Assembly: GCA_949987565.1 (NCBI GenBank)
Contig: OX465115.1
Location: 7,776,566-7,840,565 of the forward strand
Source of the DNA: Luidia sarsii
Taxonomy: Eukaryota > Echinodermata > Asteroidea > Paxillosida > Luidiidae
DNA length: 64,000 nt
Direction: 5' to 3'
Shown here: positions 60,430-64,000 of the stretch, piece by piece
Layout: each line of letters begins with the position of its first letter
Numbering within the stretch: position 1 is the stretch's first letter
Position numbers and translations under genes: made by a program
The notes under the pieces: model-generated
The model's database searches: none
What the model saw: the letters and a program-made list of their open reading frames with translations, nothing else
Told to the model about the DNA's origin: nothing

Positions 60430-60780
60430 GTTATAATTATGATGTACGGTAACATGTAACCGTCAAAACCAAAATTAATTGAGGTTTCGTGGGTAAAACA
60501 TATTGAACCTGGAGTTTGTATAGGACAGAGTCCACACAATGTGTGTGAGAGCATAATATTATACGCGACACATGGGGACAGACATCAGAAAACTTTTCTT
60601 TCCTTTTTCACAGAAGCCTAGCGTATACTTCTAGTGACTCCGTTCAATTCGAAAACCGGGTGAACTTACAAATTAATATCAGGAAATGGTGGCCAAACCG
60701 CAAGATCTTTTGAGATTGACGAGTTTGTCTTACGAAAAAGGCAGCGCCACCACCGTACAGGCGGGCCGGCCGGCCGAAGT
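60430..60780. other. Spacer between H2B and the H2A promoter
   Basis: AT-rich at first, then GC-rich with GGCGGGCCGGCCGGCC near 60758-60776. No gene or known repeat seen. Confidence 0.5.
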
Positions 60781-60810
60781 TATCCAGCCGTGAGTGATGA
60801 CCGCGAAGTG

Positions 60811-61293
<483 letters not shown>

Positions 61294-61329
61294 GGAAGAC
61301 ACCGACCGAGTTCCAAAATTAACACAAAC

Positions 61330-61364
61330 GGCTCTGACGGAGCCACCACATATTCACTAAGAGA
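61330..61364 (+). terminator. H2A 3' stem-loop and HDE
   Basis: GGCTCTGACGGAGCC (61330-61344) is one base shorter than the consensus, with altered loop. ACCAC follows, and AAGAGA ends at 61364. Probably still functional but weaker than the other three. Confidence 0.8.
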
Positions 61365-61689
61365 CGATTGCATACACTGTCTGTTCCTCAATGTTTAGTT
61401 GTTGCTGTTGTCTGTTTGCCATCGATATTACTTCTGCCTCTTGATGAGAGAATTAGCCCCCTGAACCAGGGTATAGGCCCCTATCATAAATGATAATTTA
61501 TTGCGTCGTTCGAACCTGTGCCCAGATAGACGGGAGATAAGGACCTTTATAACTCATGAAACGGTAGAAAATAGTCAAGAAAAAGCCCGTCTTAAAAAAC
61601 AGAGCTCAGTAAAGTATCTTTATCTAATATAAAAAACGCATAATGCTATTCAGTTTCCTATTATAATCATGATTGAGTAATTCGCGCGT

Positions 61690-61900
61690 TTGGATACGGT
61701 AGTCTCCCATTCCGCGCGCGTTTCTATTGGTCATTGTGTTAGGATAATCCCTCATTCCGCGCGTTTATGGGCACGCACGCATTGTGTACGGATAATCCCC
61801 TTTTTCGCGCGTTTTTGGGGAGGAAGATGCACGCATATTACGGCGTCAGGCAAGTGTGACCGCCACTGTTTGCGTTTGCATCCGCAATAATAATACAAGG
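61690..61900 (+). promoter_or_regulatory. H4 promoter region with repeated TTCCGCGCGTTT boxes
   Basis: Three spaced copies of T(T/C)CGCGCG(C)GTTT, two of them with GGATAATCCC, occur over about 120 bp. The third, TTTTTCGCGCG, fits the E2F consensus TTTSSCGC. ATTGG near 61726 is an inverted CCAAT, GTTTGCATCC near 61875 is octamer-like, and AATAATACAAG near 61890 may serve as TATA. Binding is inferred, not shown. Confidence 0.5.
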
Positions 61901-61940
61901 CTCGACTCCCAGCACTCGATTCGCCACATTCACCTTGTGA

Positions 61941-62273
<333 letters not shown>

Positions 62274-62299
62274 GACACTCCCGCAACAACAACAACAAC

Positions 62300-62337
62300 G
62301 GCTCTTATCGGAGCCACCGCAACTTCCTGAAAAGAGA
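62300..62337 (+). terminator. H4 3' stem-loop and HDE
   Basis: GGCTCTTATCGGAGCC (62300-62315), with compensating stem changes, ACCGC, then AAAGAGA at 62331-62337. Canonical arrangement. Confidence 0.9.
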
Positions 62338-62700
62338 AATGTAGGCAATGTCACTCTCATTATTATAAGCTATAATTTAAACGTACTTATATATAAGGTC
62401 TAACCATGAATAGTTTGTCAAATAATGATACAATTTGAACAAACTGTTTGATAGTTTCCAAGAGTCCACTTCCGATGTGTGATTGTTCAACGATATCCGT
62501 GATTATACTAGCCGACATTCTATACAGGCCAGCCACATATAGAGTAAAGTTATAACGTTACACTATTACTTTAGATTACTATATATTTGCATCCATTTAT
62601 TTTCATTAAGATGATTTGTTCTCGAATTTTGTGAGTGTAGGCCTAATGGCACAGAGCTCTGGTAAGACATTAATTGGAGCGCGAATTGGGGGATATGATC
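62338..62700. other. AT-rich histone spacer
   Basis: No open frame, RNA gene or repeat recognised between the H4 3' end and the next H3 promoter. Confidence 0.5.
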
Positions 62701-62721
62701 AGTGAAGCGTCCGGCTGGAAA

Positions 62722-62812
62722 CGTCCAATCACATCGCAATCAATTGTTCTTGCTGAAGCCCCGTAATGCTCTCCCAGTGGGCTTATAAGAGTCAGCTTCG
62801 GCGGCTCAAGCA
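62722..62812 (+). promoter_or_regulatory. H3 promoter of the next histone repeat
   Basis: CGTCCAATCACATCGCAATCA holds a CCAAT box. GGGCTTATAAGAGTCAG holds a TATA box (62784-62790). About 25 bp on comes a likely start at TATATTCCGATCAGC. The first H3 of the window shares the sequence only from the leader onward, so it has lost this promoter. Confidence 0.7.
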
Positions 62813-62853
62813 GTATATTCCGATCAGCATCGACAACGATCAGAGCACGCAAC

Positions 62854-62893
62854 TTGGCACGAACCAAGCAAACGGCAAGGAAGAGCACCGGAG
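62854..62893 (+). pseudogene. H3: Histone H3 start fragment (truncated, start lost)
   Basis: The leader ATTCCGATCAGCATCGACAA is as in the first H3, but ATG reads [15 protein letters not shown] follows with normal Arg2, then the match ends at GGAG and unrelated DNA leads into the satellite. About 4.1 kb separates it from the first H3, so it marks a second, truncated histone repeat. Confidence 0.85.
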
Positions 62894-62944
62894 TATGGAG
62901 AGCCGTTTTAACATTTATTCCATACGCGTTGATCTTTGCGATTT

Positions 62945-63510
62945 ATTTAGAGATATCTTTAATTATTTAGAGATATCTTTAATTATTTAGAGATATCTTT
63001 AATTATTTAGAGATATCTCTAATTATTCAAAGATATCTCTAAATATTGAAAGATATCTCTAAAAAACCGAATCGTCGAGTTGCTTGCTCCATTTGATTTA
63101 GAGATATCTTCAAAATGATTTAGAGATATCTCTAAATGATTTAGAGATATCTCTAAATGATTTAAAGATATCTCTAAATGATTTAGAGATATCTTTAAAT
63201 GAATTAAAGATATTTCCAAATCATTTAGAGATATCTCTAAATACTACATCGTCCACGTTGCTTCAAATTCATTTAAAGATATCTTTAAATTGATTTAGAG
63301 ATATCTCCAAATCGATTTAGAGATATCTCTAATTTAATTTGGAGATATCTCTAATTCGATTTCGAGATATCTCTAATTCAATTTAGAGATATCTCTTATT
63401 CGATTTAGAGATATCTCTAATTCGATTTAGAGATATCTCTAATTCGATTTAGAGATATCTCTAATTCGATTTAGAGATATCTCTAATTCGATTTAGAGAT
63501 ATCTCTAAAT
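62945..63510. repeat. Palindromic AGAGATATCTCT satellite
   Basis: About 30 monomers of 17-20 bp share the core AGAGATATCTCTAA, usually TTTAGAGATATCTCTAAAT, with 2-5-bp variable linkers (GATT, TCGA). The core is a perfect palindrome with an EcoRV site. Two short related spacers (ATCGTCGAGTTGCTTG near 63070 and ATCGTCCACGTTGCTTC near 63247) interrupt it. It replaces the body of the truncated H3. Confidence 0.9.
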
Positions 63511-64000
63511 CGTTTCACATCCGGGTCAACTAAGCGCACCTTTTGTTGAATTTTATGGGATTGGTACGGTGTCCAAAATCGACCATTCAGTAATCGTCCT
63601 CTTCGTCATTAGAGGTCGCTTTGTTTCGCTTTCACGGATGGCGATCAGATTCAGACCTTGTTTCAAAGGAGGTCTATGGTTGTCAGAACCCCAACAATGC
63701 GAAATATGGTCCACAAGTCTGAATCATCACTAAAATTAATTAGGAAAATGTCACGAGAAAGGGAAATAAGATAACAGCCATAAAATTAAATTTCAAACGG
63801 TTGTGAATAAAGTGGACATATCGTTTTTTAACACACTTCAAAACAAGAATAATTATTAAGAACGTGCTCGGATAAATAAATACATAAAATGACACAATAC
63901 GCAATGAAATTAAACATATCCCATATTAATTCATTTTATTAAGAGTTTTTTTTACATCAGAATGGTCCGTACGTTTTGTATTACGTTTTTGAGATTATAA
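63511..64000. other. AT-rich unassigned sequence
   Basis: No gene, repeat or RNA structure recognised to the window end. Confidence 0.5.

Overview
The window is animal nuclear DNA: intron-rich, AT-rich between genes, and full of tandem and interspersed repeats. A marine deuterostome, probably an echinoderm, fits best. The intact histone H4 has Cys at position 73, a long-known feature of sea urchin H4. The H2A has the Q41 and AVRND forms, and the H2B tail and [10 protein letters not shown] core look starfish-like from memory. The species cannot be named from the sequence.

Layout. (1) 1-32677 is a recent tandem array of four full units of about 7.2-7.5 kb plus a partial one. Each unit pairs about 4.4 kb of non-coding repeat DNA with the last three exons of a minus-strand HEATR1 gene (U3 snoRNA-associated HEAT-repeat protein, BP28/UTP10 family). 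The non-coding part is itself nested: about 162 bp x3 inside about 1152 bp x2. (2) 30742-57519, minus strand, is the body of that HEATR1 gene, about 34 recognisable exons with canonical splice signals and mostly compatible phases. It covers roughly residues 190 to the C-terminus of the human protein. It looks broken: an in-frame TAG, frameshifts in at least four exons, several conserved segments absent, and no N-terminus in the window. (3) Its introns hold tRNA-derived SINEs, MITE-like inverted-repeat elements, minisatellites, and a dispersed palindromic repeat carrying a histone-type 3' stem-loop and a downstream AAGAGA element. (4) 57840-58676, plus strand, is a reverse-transcriptase remnant split by a 104-bp palindromic insertion with a 13-bp target duplication. 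(5) 58690-62893, plus strand, is a histone repeat in the order H3-H2B-H2A-H4, followed by the start of another H3. H2A and H4 are open; both H3 and H2B are frameshifted. No H1 is visible. (6) 62945-63510 is a satellite of palindromic units around AGAGATATCTCT. The rest to 64000 is featureless AT-rich DNA.

How it fits together: HEATR1 (pre-rRNA transcription and processing) and the replication-dependent core histones are housekeeping loci, but here both carry lesions and are joined through a retroelement remnant. The window therefore reads as a rearranged, repeat-expanded and partly pseudogenised region, or one affected by assembly error. HEATR1 assignments rest on remembered similarity to the vertebrate protein; no alignment was run. 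All exon ends are read by eye and may be off by a base or two.
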